Source of the DNA: a virus | Reading direction: 5' to 3' (one strand) | Virus record (IMG/VR): IMGVR_UViG_3300043444_000151 | Location: 1 to 40,484 of that record | DNA: 40,484 nt | Part shown: positions 18,645 through 25,988 of the stretch, in pieces | How positions within the stretch are numbered: the first letter of the stretch is position 1 | Layout of the letters: every line of letters starts with the position of its first letter | Notes under the pieces: generated by a model | What the model was told of the DNA's origin: nothing | What the model saw: the letters and a program-made list of their open reading frames with translations, nothing else | The model's database searches: none | Program-made: the position numbers and the translations under genes

Positions 18645-18965
18645 TTATTCTTTACGCATCATCTTCATCAGGAAGCTCAGAGTTTCTCTAGACTGTTCGC
18701 TTAGCTGATTGATTACTTCTTCGTCAAATGCCTTTTCTGTAATCCTTACTGTTGGATTTGGTGACGTAACATCCATAGATATAATTTGCTTTGTCCACAA
18801 AATCATCATCTGGTCATAGAAAAGCTTGTCCGCAGCTGCTGCCATTTCTGGTGCCACTTCACGAATCTTTGGAGTAAACGAATATAAAAAGTCTCCAGTA
18901 GCTGGATCAATAGAAGATACCTCTACAGCACCCGAAAGAATTAAAGAGTCAAAGAAGTCATCCAT
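18645..18965 (-). CDS. Helical hypothetical protein, 106 aa
   Basis: Residues 1-70 (FDSLILSGAVEVSSIDPATGDFLYSFTPKIREVAPEMAAAADKLFY) and a helical C-terminus (EVINQLSEQSRETLSFLMKMM) look like a small winged-helix-like or adaptor protein. It shares one base with the nuclease gene upstream. No family identified. Confidence 0.65.
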   Translation of the reverse strand: MDDFFDSLILSGAVEVSSIDPATGDFLYSFTPKIREVAPEMAAAADKLFYDQMMILWTKQIISMDVTSPNPTVRITEKAFDEEVINQLSEQSRETLSFLMKMMRKE

Positions 18966-19363
18966 TATTTTGATCGCTTTGCCAGAAGTGCATCAAAGTC
19001 CTTGACCTTTGTATCACCTAGGTAACCCCAGGCATAACCCTTTTGAATCATCTCATTGTTGATTGACTCTGACTCTCCGTCCAGATACAGCCAGCCAAGG
19101 ATACGACCATACTTCTCAGAACTGTCTAGCTTCTCAGTTCTAATAATTACATTCTTTGCAGCCTTGATTCGTTCTGCAAGATACTTCTTAGACTCTAGCC
19201 CAAGAGCCTTCTCACGCTTATCTGTGGTGCGTGACTCTGGGGTATCGATACCAGCCAGGCGTACACGTGACTCAAAAAGAATGCTAAACCCTAGGTCAAT
19301 CACAACGTCAATGGTGTCCCCATCAACAACATTCTTTACTTCTCTTACGTAATATTCGTACAT
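18965..19363 (-). CDS. Thermonuclease (SNase-like), 132 aa
   Basis: VVDGDTIDVVIDLG, RVRLAGIDTPESR and KYGRILGWLYLDG are the three conserved blocks of staphylococcal-type nucleases, including the catalytic Arg and Glu. No signal peptide, so it acts inside the cell or virion, possibly degrading host DNA or RNA for nucleotide recycling. Shares one base with each neighbour. Confidence 0.9.
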   Translation of the reverse strand: MYEYYVREVKNVVDGDTIDVVIDLGFSILFESRVRLAGIDTPESRTTDKREKALGLESKKYLAERIKAAKNVIIRTEKLDSSEKYGRILGWLYLDGESESINNEMIQKGYAWGYLGDTKVKDFDALLAKRSK

Positions 19364-19608
19364 TAGTTTTCGCTTCCAATCAGCCTATTTTCAATTAGGC
19401 GTTCTCTTTCATCAATAACATTATAGGCAAACTTTTCCATTGCGTCATAGCCTACGGCATTATTAACAATCTTATTCCAGTGGTGGGAGCAAAACAGTAG
19501 CTCACCAGACACGCCAATAGCCTTTACATATGCTTGTGCAGAGCACTCAGCATCGCAACGGTCTTGTGCGGTTAAAGTCCATTCGTCAGTCTTTGGTTGT
19601 ACAATCAT
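19363..19608 (-). CDS. DUF7455-like zinc-binding protein, 81 aa
   Basis: DRCDAECSAQAYVKA and ELLFCSHHWNK give the Cys-Cys-Cys-His-His pattern of DUF7455 proteins of actinobacteria and their phages. Probably a small zinc domain; function unknown. Confidence 0.75.
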   Translation of the reverse strand: MIVQPKTDEWTLTAQDRCDAECSAQAYVKAIGVSGELLFCSHHWNKIVNNAVGYDAMEKFAYNVIDERERLIENRLIGSEN

Positions 19609-19784
19609 TACTTATCCTTAGAGTAAAATCCACTGCCATTAAACTGAATGCCACTTAGGTGATATACCTTGCCCATTTGAGTGTCACATTTGCTACATTT
19701 ATACCCTGGGTCAGACTCAGTAATTGATCTGACAACAGACATTGTATTTTGACAAGCAGGACACTTGTATTCGTATGTTGGCAT
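19608..19784 (-). CDS. FmdB-like zinc-ribbon protein, 58 aa
   Basis: MPTYEYKCPACQNTMSVVRSI, then YKCSKCDTQMGKVYH and GSGFYSKD, is the typical FmdB/regulatory zinc-ribbon pattern with two CxxC knuckles. Its stop shares one base with the next start (TAATG). Often linked to small regulatory or virion-associated proteins. Confidence 0.8.
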   Translation of the reverse strand: MPTYEYKCPACQNTMSVVRSITESDPGYKCSKCDTQMGKVYHLSGIQFNGSGFYSKDK

Positions 19785-19806
19785 ACTTCTCCTATCGGTT
19801 AATTAA

Positions 19807-20226
19807 TTATACCAAATAGTCGGAACAAAGTCCATAGCAGTCATACTCAGTTTTTCCCTCTAAGTCAACAATGACTGACCACTTACCAACCTGTTTACCA
19901 GGGTAAGTCCAAATAAAGTCTTGACTCGTTATTGTAAAATCGTCCTCTTGATGCCAAAAGTGGTTATAAGAGCTTCCCATTTCTGTAAAGTATTCTAGTG
20001 CCTCAAAGTTTTTGCAATGTATCCAAAGATAGTTTTGATTCTGCAACAAGAATTCTTCATTGATTAAATACTGTGCCGAATCATGACCAGCCCATAGTTT
20101 ACCACGAACCATCCACACATCTATCTCAGCATCAAACCCTGCGTCAATAGCCTTCTGGACATACCATAACTGGTTTTCGTGAATGCTTGGTCCTGAAGTG
20201 TTTCCTCTATGTGCAATCTTACGCAT
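19807..20226 (-). CDS. Glycerophosphodiester phosphodiesterase-like protein, 139 aa
   Basis: IAHRGNTSG (H6, R7), HEN (E17, N18), AEIDVW (E34, D36) and GHD (H48, D49) are the metal and active-site residues of GDPD TIM barrels. At 139 residues it is much shorter than a full GDPD (about 240), so it is a minimal or truncated form. It overlaps the HAD-nucleotidyltransferase gene by eight bases and is likely part of the same sugar or phosphoglycerol pathway. Confidence 0.7.
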   Translation of the reverse strand: MRKIAHRGNTSGPSIHENQLWYVQKAIDAGFDAEIDVWMVRGKLWAGHDSAQYLINEEFLLQNQNYLWIHCKNFEALEYFTEMGSSYNHFWHQEDDFTITSQDFIWTYPGKQVGKWSVIVDLEGKTEYDCYGLCSDYLV

Positions 20227-21562
20227 TCCGTTTTCCCTCTAGGTATTGGTTTAGATCTTCTGGAGTTCCTACACCATACATCTTGTCAATGAAGACAGGT
20301 AGAATTTTGTGCCCATCTTCGATTGCCTCGTTATATACTGGACAGATATAGAACTCATTGTTAGTTCTAATATTCTTATCAATCATTTGCTGAGCATACC
20401 TTACGTAGTCATGTCCAGATTTCCAACCATAGATGCCTACGCTTGCGTTATTGCTAATTACGACCTTCTCCGCTACCCTGGCAACTCTATCGTCTACAAT
20501 TTCTGCATAAGACCACTTTGGGTGGTCAGCAGTAAACAGTGCAATGGCACCACTAGCTAGCTGATCGCATGTTGCGTTAACAAATGCATCCGCATCCCAC
20601 TCAATAATTTGATCTGAGTTAGCAATTATTAGTGGTGCGTCATTATCAATGTGGTCCCTAGCTGCTAGCGTAGTCCTTGCAGCACCATCTGTAAGCCCAT
20701 CAATTGCGACTATCTTACATCCAGGAGCTATCCTGTTCAAAGTCTTGTCTAGTGAGTATGTAGATAGGTGTGACTGCTGAACTATAAATACATAGTTGGC
20801 AGCAATGCCTAGGCTCTCCACTACCCTCTCGATCATAGGCTTACCGTCTACATCAATGATTGGCTTAGGTAGCTGGTAGCCTTGGTCAGCAAATCTAGAC
20901 CCAAGTCCAGCCATTGGAATCAAGACTGTTGGTTTTATTTTTCTATTCAAGTAGCTCACTGCCTTTTCTATCGAATCTATATTTACGTCCGCCCTGCTCT
21001 TTACAGCAAACACCTTTGCACCAGAACCAATTGCTGCACGTAGTCCAATGTCGCTATCTTCAAAGATTACGGTCGAACCTTTGTCAGAGCCAAGTAGCTC
21101 CATAGCTTTCTGGTAAATTTCAGGACTAGGCTTTGGAGCATCCACATCCTCGTTGCTCAGAGATACGTCAACTAGTGATGAAATACCCAAAGAAAATAGG
21201 CAAGCATCTAGAGTCTTTCTAATGCTATTGCTTGCCACGCCTACACGAATACCGCTATCCTTAAGTCTTTTGATTGTATAGAATAGGTCACTATCTGGCG
21301 AGGTACTCTCAAACATAGCAGATGAGTACTCCTGCTTAGAGTGCCATACGGTGTCATGTAGGCTTACTGGAAGACCCTTGGTATTAGAAAGAATGCCAAG
21401 CTTGGTTCGAGTAGTTAGACCTTCATAGGTGGTCTCTTGCTCATGCTTTGTAATAATGTATTTTGGATCTATGTCTCTTAGTGCCAGATTCAAAGAGTTA
21501 AAATGTATCTCTTTACTATCAATAAGGACTCCATCCAAATCAAATATTACTGCTTTAGACAT
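20219..21562 (-). CDS. Fusion of HAD hydrolase and sugar nucleotidyltransferase, 447 aa
   Basis: Residues 5-205 form a HAD phosphatase/mutase (FDLDGVLIDS with D8 and D10; ASNS 110-113; K144; EDSDIG 168-173). Residues 211-440 form a nucleotidyltransferase (PMAGLGSRF 216-224, LPKP 231-234, IIANSDQI). One polypeptide may thus dephosphorylate or isomerise a sugar phosphate and activate a sugar-1-phosphate or polyol phosphate. It overlaps the glycosyltransferase gene by eight bases. The exact substrate cannot be read from sequence. Confidence 0.85.
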   Translation of the reverse strand: MSKAVIFDLDGVLIDSKEIHFNSLNLALRDIDPKYIITKHEQETTYEGLTTRTKLGILSNTKGLPVSLHDTVWHSKQEYSSAMFESTSPDSDLFYTIKRLKDSGIRVGVASNSIRKTLDACLFSLGISSLVDVSLSNEDVDAPKPSPEIYQKAMELLGSDKGSTVIFEDSDIGLRAAIGSGAKVFAVKSRADVNIDSIEKAVSYLNRKIKPTVLIPMAGLGSRFADQGYQLPKPIIDVDGKPMIERVVESLGIAANYVFIVQQSHLSTYSLDKTLNRIAPGCKIVAIDGLTDGAARTTLAARDHIDNDAPLIIANSDQIIEWDADAFVNATCDQLASGAIALFTADHPKWSYAEIVDDRVARVAEKVVISNNASVGIYGWKSGHDYVRYAQQMIDKNIRTNNEFYICPVYNEAIEDGHKILPVFIDKMYGVGTPEDLNQYLEGKRNA

Positions 21563-22634
21563 TCTTTAGATACTCTCTCAAGGCATTATCTTTTTCTAGC
21601 AAGTCTTTAAACTCTTGCAGCTTTCTGTCTGCATTCTGGATACCCATATAAGAGTGGTTCTGATAGAAGGCAATGTTCTTGTAGAAGTTGTGAACTTCTT
21701 GCGTGAACCAAGGCTTCGTAACATCCTTCTCCTGATGTGGTGGAGCAATTGCTACAACCAATGGCGTAACCAATTCAATCATGGTTCCTCCAGGTTGCAT
21801 AAAGGCTGCATTAGTTAGACCAGAGCCAGTCACTCCAGCAATGACCCTTGCCTGATAGAACAGCTCTAGCTGATCTTTAAAGGACGGAAGGTCTTCTGCA
21901 TAGACAACCTCAAAGCCAAGGTCTGCAAAGACTTCCTCTAGCCCCTCAGAGTCATCCATCCTGTGGTCATTTAGATATGACAATCCAGGAGCAATAACGT
22001 CTTCACGAACTGCCTGCAGCTTTCTGCTTACAAATATTTTTCTAGTTGGCTTAACGTCAAGAAGGTTTTGGTCAATCGTAGTCTTAAAGAAATCAAACAC
22101 GACATTAGTCTTTTGACCAGACTCGTAAGCAAAGTACACCAACTTAAAATGATCCATATACACAATGTCATAATCTTTAAACTTGACAAGCTTATAGTCG
22201 ATCTTATTCTGGTCTAGGGCTTCTAGGAAGTAGCTAAAATACCCTCGCTCAGAGGTGGTTTGGCCTAGCATATATGCAACGTCGCTAACGTCAATAATTA
22301 GCTGGTGGTCTGGGAAGAGGTGAAGAGCATAAAGGATTTCAGAGATATCGTCTAGCACTGAATGATAGAAGCTGTTACAGATTGAACGAACCAGTTTTTT
22401 CTTACCATTAATAAGATTAAGACTGTTAGCGTTCTTTGCTTCTATGTATCCATTCAGAGTGTTTCTTGGATCAATGTAAAAAAGATCATCGCTGGTTGGT
22501 GGGTTGATGTTCTTGATTGTCTTGATACCGCTATGCTCTGGCATCTGTACAAGGCCTTCGTACTCTGCAACATCTATTGTGATTACTCTTTCGGCCTTAC
22601 CTCTATTGAAGTAGTGATTTCTACTTAGTCCCAA
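21555..22634 (-). CDS. Family 61-like glycosyltransferase, 359 aa
   Basis: RKIFVSRKLQAVR, then GLEEVFADLGFEVVYAEDLPSFKDQLELF, then GVTGSGLTNAAFMQPGGTMIEL is the DUF563/GT61 signature. With the adjacent nucleotidyltransferase fusion it could transfer an activated sugar to a virion protein, DNA or the host surface. No membrane segment is evident, so a cytoplasmic enzyme. Confidence 0.8.
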   Translation of the reverse strand: MGLSRNHYFNRGKAERVITIDVAEYEGLVQMPEHSGIKTIKNINPPTSDDLFYIDPRNTLNGYIEAKNANSLNLINGKKKLVRSICNSFYHSVLDDISEILYALHLFPDHQLIIDVSDVAYMLGQTTSERGYFSYFLEALDQNKIDYKLVKFKDYDIVYMDHFKLVYFAYESGQKTNVVFDFFKTTIDQNLLDVKPTRKIFVSRKLQAVREDVIAPGLSYLNDHRMDDSEGLEEVFADLGFEVVYAEDLPSFKDQLELFYQARVIAGVTGSGLTNAAFMQPGGTMIELVTPLVVAIAPPHQEKDVTKPWFTQEVHNFYKNIAFYQNHSYMGIQNADRKLQEFKDLLEKDNALREYLKNV

Positions 22635-22661
22635 AATGAATTACCTTGCTTTCTTATCTTG

Positions 22662-23444
22662 TTAGTTTAGTTTGATAGTCTGACCAACGCTGATTTTGCT
22701 TGGGTCTTTAATCTTATTTAGCTTTACTAGAGCAGCTACAGTAGTCTTATTCTTAGAAGCAATACCGCTTAGAGTATCCCCAGACTTGACCTTATATGTC
22801 TTAGCTGCAGGCTTAGCTACAGGCTTGGCAGCAGGCTTAGCTGCTGGCTTGGCAACTGGAGTTGCGACTACTGGCTTTGCTACTGGCTTTTCTTCTTTAT
22901 AGACTGGTGCTGCAACAACTGGTGCATCTTCTGGAGTTGCCTCATTAGCAAATGCCTTTGCCTTCTCAGCAGCCATAAGAGCCTTCACAAAGCCTACTGG
23001 CTCAACAAAACCCTTGCCATCGGCAGTCCATCCGTGCTGCTTGCCCTTCCAAATCTCCCAGTGTAGGTGTACGCCAGTTGACATGCCAGATGTTCCCATC
23101 TTACCAAGTACTGTTCCAGCTGTAACCTTCTGTCCAACCTTTACCTGAATTGATCCAGGAACCATGTGTGCGTATAGAGATGTATACCACTCACCATCAA
23201 TCTTGTGCTGAACAACTACGTAGTGACCAAAGCCACCGCCAGGTGCAGTAGATGCTTGAGCCTTTAGGATCTTGCCATCTGCAAACGCTTCGATGTACCA
23301 AGGACCTTTTCCAAGACCACAAATGTCTGTTCCATTGTGGTGCTTCTTTTCTTTTTTAACTGGATGAATTCTCCAGCCCATCTTGCTGGTGATCTTCCAA
23401 GTTTTCCCCATGGCACCATCGATAGGATATTGATATTTAGACAT
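22662..23444 (-). CDS. M23 peptidase-LysM endolysin, 260 aa
   Basis: An M23 domain spans about 1-150 with the zinc motifs HNGTD (H36, D40) and HLHWE (H126, H128). A low-complexity Ala-Pro-Lys-Val linker follows (repeated KPVA/KPAA units), then a C-terminal LysM domain (about 215-260: [20 protein letters not shown]). It cuts peptide cross-links of peptidoglycan and binds it through LysM. No signal peptide, so it needs a holin to reach the wall. Confidence 0.9.
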   Translation of the reverse strand: MSKYQYPIDGAMGKTWKITSKMGWRIHPVKKEKKHHNGTDICGLGKGPWYIEAFADGKILKAQASTAPGGGFGHYVVVQHKIDGEWYTSLYAHMVPGSIQVKVGQKVTAGTVLGKMGTSGMSTGVHLHWEIWKGKQHGWTADGKGFVEPVGFVKALMAAEKAKAFANEATPEDAPVVAAPVYKEEKPVAKPVVATPVAKPAAKPAAKPVAKPAAKTYKVKSGDTLSGIASKNKTTVAALVKLNKIKDPSKISVGQTIKLN

Positions 23445-23477
23445 AAAGTCTCCCTTCTAAATAATTATACCATGTTG

Positions 23478-23549
23478 CTCTCCCCCAAGGACTCGAACCT
23501 TGATAGCCAGGACCAAAACCTGGAGTCTTGCCAATTAGACGAAGGGAGA
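23478..23549 (-). tRNA. tRNA-Gln (TTG)
   Basis: Minus-strand cloverleaf: acceptor TCTCCCT/GGGGAGA, anticodon loop TTTTGGT, T-loop GTTCGAG. The 3' CCA is not encoded. First listed of a dense leftward tRNA cluster. Confidence 0.85.
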
Positions 23550-23550
23550 C

Positions 23551-23638
23551 TGGAGGAAGCAGTGAGATTCGAACTCACGGTACCTTGCGATACGCCACGT
23601 TAGCAGTGTGGTGCCTTAAGCCTCTCAGCCATGCTTCC
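23551..23638 (-). tRNA. tRNA-Ser (GCT), CCA encoded
   Basis: Acceptor GGAAGCA/TGCTTCC, anticodon loop CTGCTAA, long variable arm as expected for Ser, T-loop GTTCGAA, and an encoded TCCA end. It directly abuts the next Ser tRNA. Confidence 0.85.
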
Positions 23639-23726
23639 TGGAGGAAGGTATGGGATTCGAACCCATGAGGCTGTTACACCTGACAGTTTTCAAGACTGGT
23701 CCATTAGTCCACTCTGGCAACCTTCC
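23639..23726 (-). tRNA. tRNA-Ser (TGA), CCA encoded
   Basis: Acceptor GGAAGGT/ACCTTCC, anticodon loop CTTGAAA, long variable arm, T-loop GTTCGAA and TCCA end. Zero bases separate its CCA from the 5' end of the tRNA-Ser (GCT). Confidence 0.85.
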
Positions 23727-23727
23727 G

Positions 23728-23800
23728 TGGATCTTAGGAGAATCGAACTCCTAGCCTTCTGGATGCAAACCAGACGCTCTACCAATTGAGCTAAAGACCC
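23728..23800 (-). tRNA. tRNA-Ala (TGC)
   Basis: Acceptor GGGTCTT/AAGATCC (one G-U pair), anticodon loop TTTGCAT, T-loop GTTCGAT. CCA not encoded. Confidence 0.85.
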
Positions 23801-23801
23801 T

Positions 23802-23877
23802 TAGTCCCCCGTGTTGGAATCGAACCAACCATGCCGTAGGCGACGGTTTTACAGACCGCTTCCCCACCTTGGGGACT
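23802..23877 (-). tRNA. tRNA-Tyr (GTA)
   Basis: Acceptor AGTCCCC/GGGGACT, anticodon loop CTGTAAA, a variable arm and T-loop GTTCGAT. The exact 5' boundary is uncertain by a base because position 8 would be A. Confidence 0.75.
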
Positions 23878-23889
23878 ACGAGGGTAGAG

Positions 23890-23961
23890 TACCAATAAAA
23901 GGATTCGAACCTATAACCCCTTGCTTCGTAGGCAAGTGCTCTTCCGTTGAGCTATATTGGT
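23890..23961 (-). tRNA. tRNA-Arg (ACG)
   Basis: Acceptor ACCAATA/TATTGGT, anticodon loop CTACGAA (A34 is normally edited to inosine), T-loop GTTCGAA. No encoded CCA. Confidence 0.85.
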
Positions 23962-23962
23962 T

Positions 23963-24036
23963 TGGCACCACCTATAGGAGTTGAACCTATGCCTGCTGTT
24001 TTGGAGACAGCTGTGCTACCGTAACACTTAGGTGAT
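23963..24036 (-). tRNA. tRNA-Trp (CCA anticodon), 3' CCA encoded
   Basis: Acceptor ATCACCT/AGGTGGT, anticodon loop CTCCAAA, T-loop GTTCAAC, discriminator G and encoded CCA at 23965-23963. Confidence 0.8.
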
Positions 24037-24041
24037 AAGTT

Positions 24042-24205
24042 ATGGAGTTAACCACCTTGGTTTATTGCTTGATTGTTTTATTTAGATTAATCTATTTTTA
24101 GATAGAGCTAGATTAGATGCTCTGCTGGAGACTGGCTGACTGCCATGAGTACGCCAAACTAGATCGTTGATACGATTTGGCAATAGACTTCATAGTTAAC
24201 TCCAT
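24042..24205 (-). ncRNA. Candidate structured RNA closed by an 11-bp terminal stem
   Basis: ATGGAGTTAAC at one end (24205-24195, minus strand) is complementary to GTTAACTCCAT at the other (24052-24042). Inside are GCCAAA/TTTGGC and ATCGT/ACGAT pairs. An extended -10 (TGCTACAAT, 24220-24212) would start transcription about at the 5' end. The same bases also supply a Shine-Dalgarno (GGAG) for a 26-codon frame (24193-24113), which the stem would hide. tRNA-sized but not a cloverleaf. Confidence 0.4.
24113..24193 (-). CDS. Possible 26-aa peptide in the structured element
   Basis: ATG 24193 is six bases after GGAG. The peptide MKSIAKSYQRSSLAYSWQSA is Ser/Gln-rich with no motif. It is only credible if the surrounding RNA is an mRNA; it may be chance. 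Confidence 0.25.
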   Translation of the reverse strand: MKSIAKSYQRSSLAYSWQSASLQQSI

Positions 24206-24237
24206 TTGTATATTGTAGCATACCTTTTATGCTATCG

Positions 24238-24310
24238 CAGTCCGTACGGGATTCGAACCCGTGACCTCCTGAGTGAAAATCAGGTGGGATAACCGCTACC
24301 CTAACGGACC
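24238..24310 (-). tRNA. tRNA-Glu (TTC)
   Basis: Acceptor GGTCCGT/ACGGACT, anticodon loop TTTTCAC, T-loop GTTCGAA. No encoded CCA. Confidence 0.85.
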
Positions 24311-24314
24311 ATCG

Positions 24315-24388
24315 AGCCCCCTGTCAGGTTCGAACTGACGACCTATCGCTTACAAGGCGATTGCTCTGGCCAACTGAGCTAAGGAGGC
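24315..24388 (-). tRNA. tRNA-Thr (TGT)
   Basis: Acceptor GCCTCCT/AGGGGGC, anticodon loop CTTGTAA, T-loop GTTCGAA. The discriminator base appears to be T, unusual for Thr (normally A). Confidence 0.8.
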
Positions 24389-24582
24389 AAGTGTGAGCCA
24401 GAGTTAGCGACCTCTGCTCACCGACTAGTAATTTCGCTACCAGTAAAACGTCTCTACAAAGGTTCATAGAGCCAACGCTAAAACTTTTAGAATTCCAGTC
24501 TATTAGAATCTCGGTATGCTTAGTCAAACCGAATATACGTTTACGAAGGTATATCAGCCTCCTAGGGGTGCGACCCCTATTG
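24389..24582. other. 194-base non-coding spacer between Thr and Asp tRNAs
   Basis: No start codon with a usable ribosome site leads to a plausible gene. Hairpins are seen at 24393-24421 (GTGAGC/GCTCAC) and 24564-24578 (AGGGGT/ACCCCT). A minus-strand AGGAGG follows the second hairpin but no ATG is near. May be a remnant of lost tRNAs or a structured RNA. Confidence 0.5.
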
Positions 24583-24656
24583 CGACTCCGATGGGACTTG
24601 AACCCACGACCCCCACCGTGACAGGGTGGTGCTCTAACCAACTGAGCTACGAAGCC
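24583..24656 (-). tRNA. tRNA-Asp (GTC)
   Basis: Acceptor GGCTTCG/CGGAGTC with two G-U pairs, anticodon loop CTGTCAC, T-loop GTTCAAG, discriminator G. No encoded CCA. Confidence 0.85.
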
Positions 24657-24659
24657 ATG

Positions 24660-25000
24660 TAGGATATCCAGTGAATGGTTCTTATGGGTCATGCTAGGAT
24701 ATCCCTGGAGAGTTACAACCAGTTGTCAATGACAATAATCGTTCATGCCTCCAATTAAAAAGTTACGAATACCCCAGTTGCAATAACCGAAAGACGCATA
24801 CTTTTTAACTATAGTGTGAGTAGGTGGATTGCCTTTTACCACCAGTGCCTAGTCAATACGGCTCGTCAAGATCCGCTTTGAGCACACCCTCAGTTTAGCT
24901 TGCTAAGCTTGGACGCTAGTCCCCAAGTTGCCTTATTCCCCCCATTTGACTCTGGGAATTATTCGGCCATACTCCACAGAAACCGTCGTCTCTGTGTTTG
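24660..25000. other. 341-base non-coding stretch with direct repeat and small palindromes
   Basis: TAGGATATCC occurs twice (24660-24669, 24695-24704). Further on are TAGCTTGCTA and ACAGA/TCTGT inverted repeats. I found no T-loop, so no normal tRNA, and no gene longer than a few codons; a minus-strand GGAGG-C-ATG opens only a five-codon frame. It may be decayed tRNA DNA or an unknown RNA. Confidence 0.5.
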
Positions 25001-25069
25001 TGGATAGAGGGAGAGTCGAACTCCCAGTCTGGCTGATCAACGCCGTTTTGCCTATTAAACTACCTATCC
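25001..25069 (-). tRNA. tRNA-like gene with an abnormal anticodon arm
   Basis: Acceptor GGATAGG/TCTATCC, D-arm GTTT...AAAC and T-arm GGGAG-TTCGACT-CTCCC are good. The anticodon arm has only GGC/GCC around eight bases (GTTGATCA), about three bases short of normal. The anticodon is therefore uncertain (GAT for Ile or TGA for Ser are the nearest readings). Either a decaying tRNA or a deviant one. Confidence 0.6.
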
Positions 25070-25078
25070 ATTATTAAG

Positions 25079-25801
25079 TTATTTATTTATTATACCAAAC
25101 ATCAAACGCTTTATATGATTTTTGATGCTATATTTGTTGCCATATGAATCTGTTCCGTTGATATAAAACCTCTGAAACTTTCCATCTCTATTTGCAACAC
25201 TTCTATTATAAGAGTGATCCTCGAACTTGTCAAGCAATTCTGGGTTTTCTTTTATATTTTTTTCTTTTATTTTGAAGTTTTCTACTGTGTTTCTTTCTAC
25301 TGGAAAGAAGCAGAAGAGAGGTTCTCCTTTTTTAAAATGTACCGTGCCAATTTCCATAAACCTAAAGTTATAGGTAAATGTAAATGGTAGCCAATCTGTT
25401 TCTACAATCGCATCTAGCGGTCTCAGAATTCCATACTCTTTATTTGGAACACCACGAATGTAAAGCGAATAGTTTTCTGGAGTGGTCACAATAAAGTCAT
25501 GGTTGATAGTGAACACCCTATTAGCAAAATGAGAATTAAATGAATGACGATACTTATCAAAGTCAGGATCATCAGACTCTACTATAATATCTTCTTGACG
25601 CTCACCGCCATACCAGGATACAGAGAAGTCTACTGGGCTTAGTACCTGCCAACCATACTGATTAGCTATGCCAAGTGGTAGACACTTGTATGCAAACTTA
25701 TCGGTTGTTTTATGCATCCAAGATCTTTGCATGTTCATTGGCTCGATTTGAAATGCTGTGCCTGCATCATCAAGCCTATAAATAATAACGTCTTTTTGCA
25801 T
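25079..25801 (-). CDS. DUF6065-family protein, 240 aa
   Basis: KFAYKCLPLGIANQYGWQVLSPVDF, SHFANRVFTINHDFIVTTPENYSLYIRG and VETDWLPFTFTYNFRF plus FKKGEPLFCFFPV are the conserved blocks I associate with DUF6065, found in phages and various bacteria; activity unknown. It is embedded between two tRNA genes, in the same direction. Confidence 0.8.
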   Translation of the reverse strand: MQKDVIIYRLDDAGTAFQIEPMNMQRSWMHKTTDKFAYKCLPLGIANQYGWQVLSPVDFSVSWYGGERQEDIIVESDDPDFDKYRHSFNSHFANRVFTINHDFIVTTPENYSLYIRGVPNKEYGILRPLDAIVETDWLPFTFTYNFRFMEIGTVHFKKGEPLFCFFPVERNTVENFKIKEKNIKENPELLDKFEDHSYNRSVANRDGKFQRFYINGTDSYGNKYSIKNHIKRLMFGIINK

Positions 25802-25813
25802 TTAAACCTTTCG

Positions 25814-25885
25814 CTCCCCTCCCTGGATTCGAACCAGGAACCTTAGAGTTAACAGCTCTCTGCTCTGCCGTTGAGCTAAAGGGGA
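25814..25885 (-). tRNA. tRNA-Asn (GTT)
   Basis: Acceptor TCCCCTT/GAGGGGA, anticodon loop CTGTTAA, T-loop GTTCGAA, discriminator G. Separated from the main cluster by the DUF6065 gene. Confidence 0.85.
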
Positions 25886-25988
25886 AAGTTGGTAGGGACG
25901 ACAACGCCTACCTCGCCAGAGTAATTACCTCACACATCCTACAACAAGCCTTTCTGCAGTGGTCTTGTCAGTTATGCGGTCAATTTAT

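Noticed and set aside
24324-24692. Leftward open frame of 122 codons over the tRNA-Thr and tRNA-Asp genes
   Set aside because: Its sequence (VAQLVRAPPCHGGGRGFKSH) is the classic artefact of translating a tRNA gene; it runs through two tRNAs.
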